A stretch of 28,250 nucleotides of DNA from Amphimedon queenslandica (lineage: Eukaryota; Porifera; Demospongiae; Haplosclerida; Niphatidae), in NCBI RefSeq assembly GCF_000090795.2, contig NW_003546414.1, forward strand, positions 155,316-183,565, read 5' to 3'. Both the position numbers and the translations under genes were made by a program. Of the stretch, positions 27,091 through 28,250 are shown one piece after another; position 1 is the stretch's first letter, and the number at the start of each line of letters is the position of its first letter. The notes beneath the pieces are model-generated. The model did not search any database. It was not told the DNA's origin and saw only the letters and a list, made by a program, of their open reading frames with translations.

Positions 27091-27422
27091 GTATACTGTA
27101 CTTAATAATTGTCAACCAAATTGCTTCCATACATGTACATGTATATACCCTCACTATAGGTGCATGCCATTGATACAGCTAGTTTATCATGCATGTGTTA
27201 AACTGGTGATGCTGAATTCTTACTCAATTTTATGCTCATTTTGAAAAATCTTATTCATTCAAAGTAACTAAACACAAAAATAAAAAGTATTTTAAGGAAT
27301 AATATTACATTTAAATAATAAACAACACAAGAAGCTATACATACCTAGAAATAATAGCTAAAACAGACAAAAAATTGTACATGCATTCTACCAGTAAATA
27401 TTCTCTTCAGCTTTCACAGTCA
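27091..27422. other. start of ABC intron 6 and 3' flank of the cysteine-rich gene
   Basis: Follows the donor after 27090. AT-rich, with a TACATG run near 27130. The expected next ABC exon (TGEL-like start) is not found here or further right in the window. Confidence 0.5.
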
Positions 27423-28238
27423 TCATTGGTGGTTTACGATCAATTGCGATCCAATAGGTAATTGATCATTTTCGTTCTCAACCACAAGCCGCCAACTTGA
27501 ATCCTTAAATTTGACTATCAGTTTGTTGTCTTTGCCTTCATTGTTATCATTGCCACTATCCCATAGTAAGATCAAGTAATACGGAACTCCCACTATAACT
27601 ACCAGTGCTAGTAAAAGTTTAAGCGGGTCTTCATGGATATCAGTGACAAGAAGAATGTAGTCAGATCCATAGTGAAGCACTAAAAGTAGAGGTATTGCAA
27701 TTAGCACAGTGACACTGAAGCCATATATAGCTATAATGTTCTTTTTGCGATTTTCTCTCTCTTCCATACATTTTTTGCATAGCTTAAATTTATTCCTGAG
27801 CTTGCATGAAAAACATTGTTTGCAATCTGGACAATTTTTACACTTATTACAAAGTGTACAGTGCTTACAACGTTTACATCTTCGACATTGATCACATGTA
27901 CACTTTTGACATTTAGAACATATTTTTGCCTTACATTCTTTACGTTGCTTGCATGTATCACATTTAATGCAAGCTCCACAGTCATCGTCTTTATGTTCAT
28001 CACAAATAGTACATTCCTTGCATTTGTTGCATTCCATGCACTTTGTGCTGCTTTCGTTTCTTTTCATACATTTCATACATTTTGTGAAAACTTCAGATTG
28101 GTAGCACCAACAAATAAAAAGTTTGCTTGAATCTTTAATAAATCTTGGAAGTAATGTGATTACAAAAAAGAAGAGTGGTAACAGAAACAAACTTTTTATT
28201 ATGACAATATTTGCATAGGCACTAAACATCAGCAGCAT
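27423..28238 (-). CDS. intronless cysteine-rich (Cys-x-x)n membrane protein, unknown family
   Basis: Single open frame of 271 residues, TAA-type end at 27423; ATG at 28238 is the first in-frame start, but the frame stays open to the window edge, so it may begin earlier. Layout: hydrophobic segment (about 7-31); Cys-rich region 54-157 with 28 Cys; two further hydrophobic segments (about 168-188 and 206-226); short tail ending QLPIGSQLIVNHQ. Cys fall on an exact three-residue period in runs: 67-79, 87-96, 107-113 and 115-145 (11 Cys in a row at i+3), with Lys, Asp, Arg, Asn and Gln between them. I know no family with this layout; metal binding or a disulfide-stabilised solenoid are possibilities. 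It lies antisense within what should be an ABC transporter intron. It is the only intronless gene here, which hints at retroposition or recent origin. Confidence 0.68.
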   Translation of the reverse strand: MLLMFSAYANIVIIKSLFLLPLFFFVITLLPRFIKDSSKLFICWCYQSEVFTKCMKCMKRNESSTKCMECNKCKECTICDEHKDDDCGACIKCDTCKQRKECKAKICSKCQKCTCDQCRRCKRCKHCTLCNKCKNCPDCKQCFSCKLRNKFKLCKKCMEERENRKKNIIAIYGFSVTVLIAIPLLLVLHYGSDYILLVTDIHEDPLKLLLALVVIVGVPYYLILLWDSGNDNNEGKDNKLIVKFKDSSWRLVVENENDQLPIGSQLIVNHQ

Positions 28239-28250
28239 CCATGAGCCATG

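Noticed and set aside
27709..28130. Plus-strand frames and an alternative minus-strand frame over the cysteine-rich gene
   Set aside because: The nine-nucleotide periodic repeat keeps other frames open too. Only the 271-residue minus frame has the strict Cys period, membrane segments and a normal end.

Overview
The window is nuclear DNA of an animal with a very compact genome. The evidence is spliced GT-AG (and a few GC-AG) genes, AT-rich introns often only 44-55 nt long, neighbouring start codons 80-230 bp apart, and a LIM-homeodomain gene, a family restricted to animals. Gene density, intron size and the very frequent palindromic TACATG/ACATGT tracts suggest a demosponge resembling Amphimedon queenslandica. 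This is inference from sequence style; no search was run.

Layout, left to right (exons were joined by hand from splice sites and reading phase): start of an unrecognised minus-strand gene at the left edge (100-333); a possible small two-exon minus gene (463-998); mitochondrial ribosomal protein mS23 (+, 1427-2573); a papain-fold cysteine-peptidase-like protein (-, 2833-4686); rabaptin (+, 4768-10429, 18 exons); proline dehydrogenase (-, 10919-13484, 11 exons); an SLC9B/NHA Na+/H+ antiporter (+, 13597-16557, 10 exons); a Lhx1/5-type LIM-homeodomain factor (-, 16915-18013); RNA polymerase II subunit RPB11 (+, 18125-18731); HECT ubiquitin ligase UBE3B (-, 18840-24749, 25 exons); the 5' part of a TAP/ABCB9-type ABC half-transporter (+, 24982-27090, runs on to the right); and, on the opposite strand beyond its last visible exon, an intronless cysteine-rich membrane protein (-, 27423-28238).

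From mS23 onward strands alternate strictly, so every neighbour pair is head-to-head or tail-to-tail. Four head-to-head pairs share promoters of 81-232 bp. The genes belong to different pathways (mitochondrial translation and proline oxidation, endosome traffic, ubiquitination, transcription, ion and peptide transport) and form no functional cluster; they share regulatory space, not a pathway.

The least explained items are the Cys-x-x repeat membrane protein; a tandem repeat family of about 177-188 bp with a palindromic core, present in introns of three genes; an antiporter whose paired ion-binding aspartates read Asp-Val; and the unassigned peptidase-like gene.
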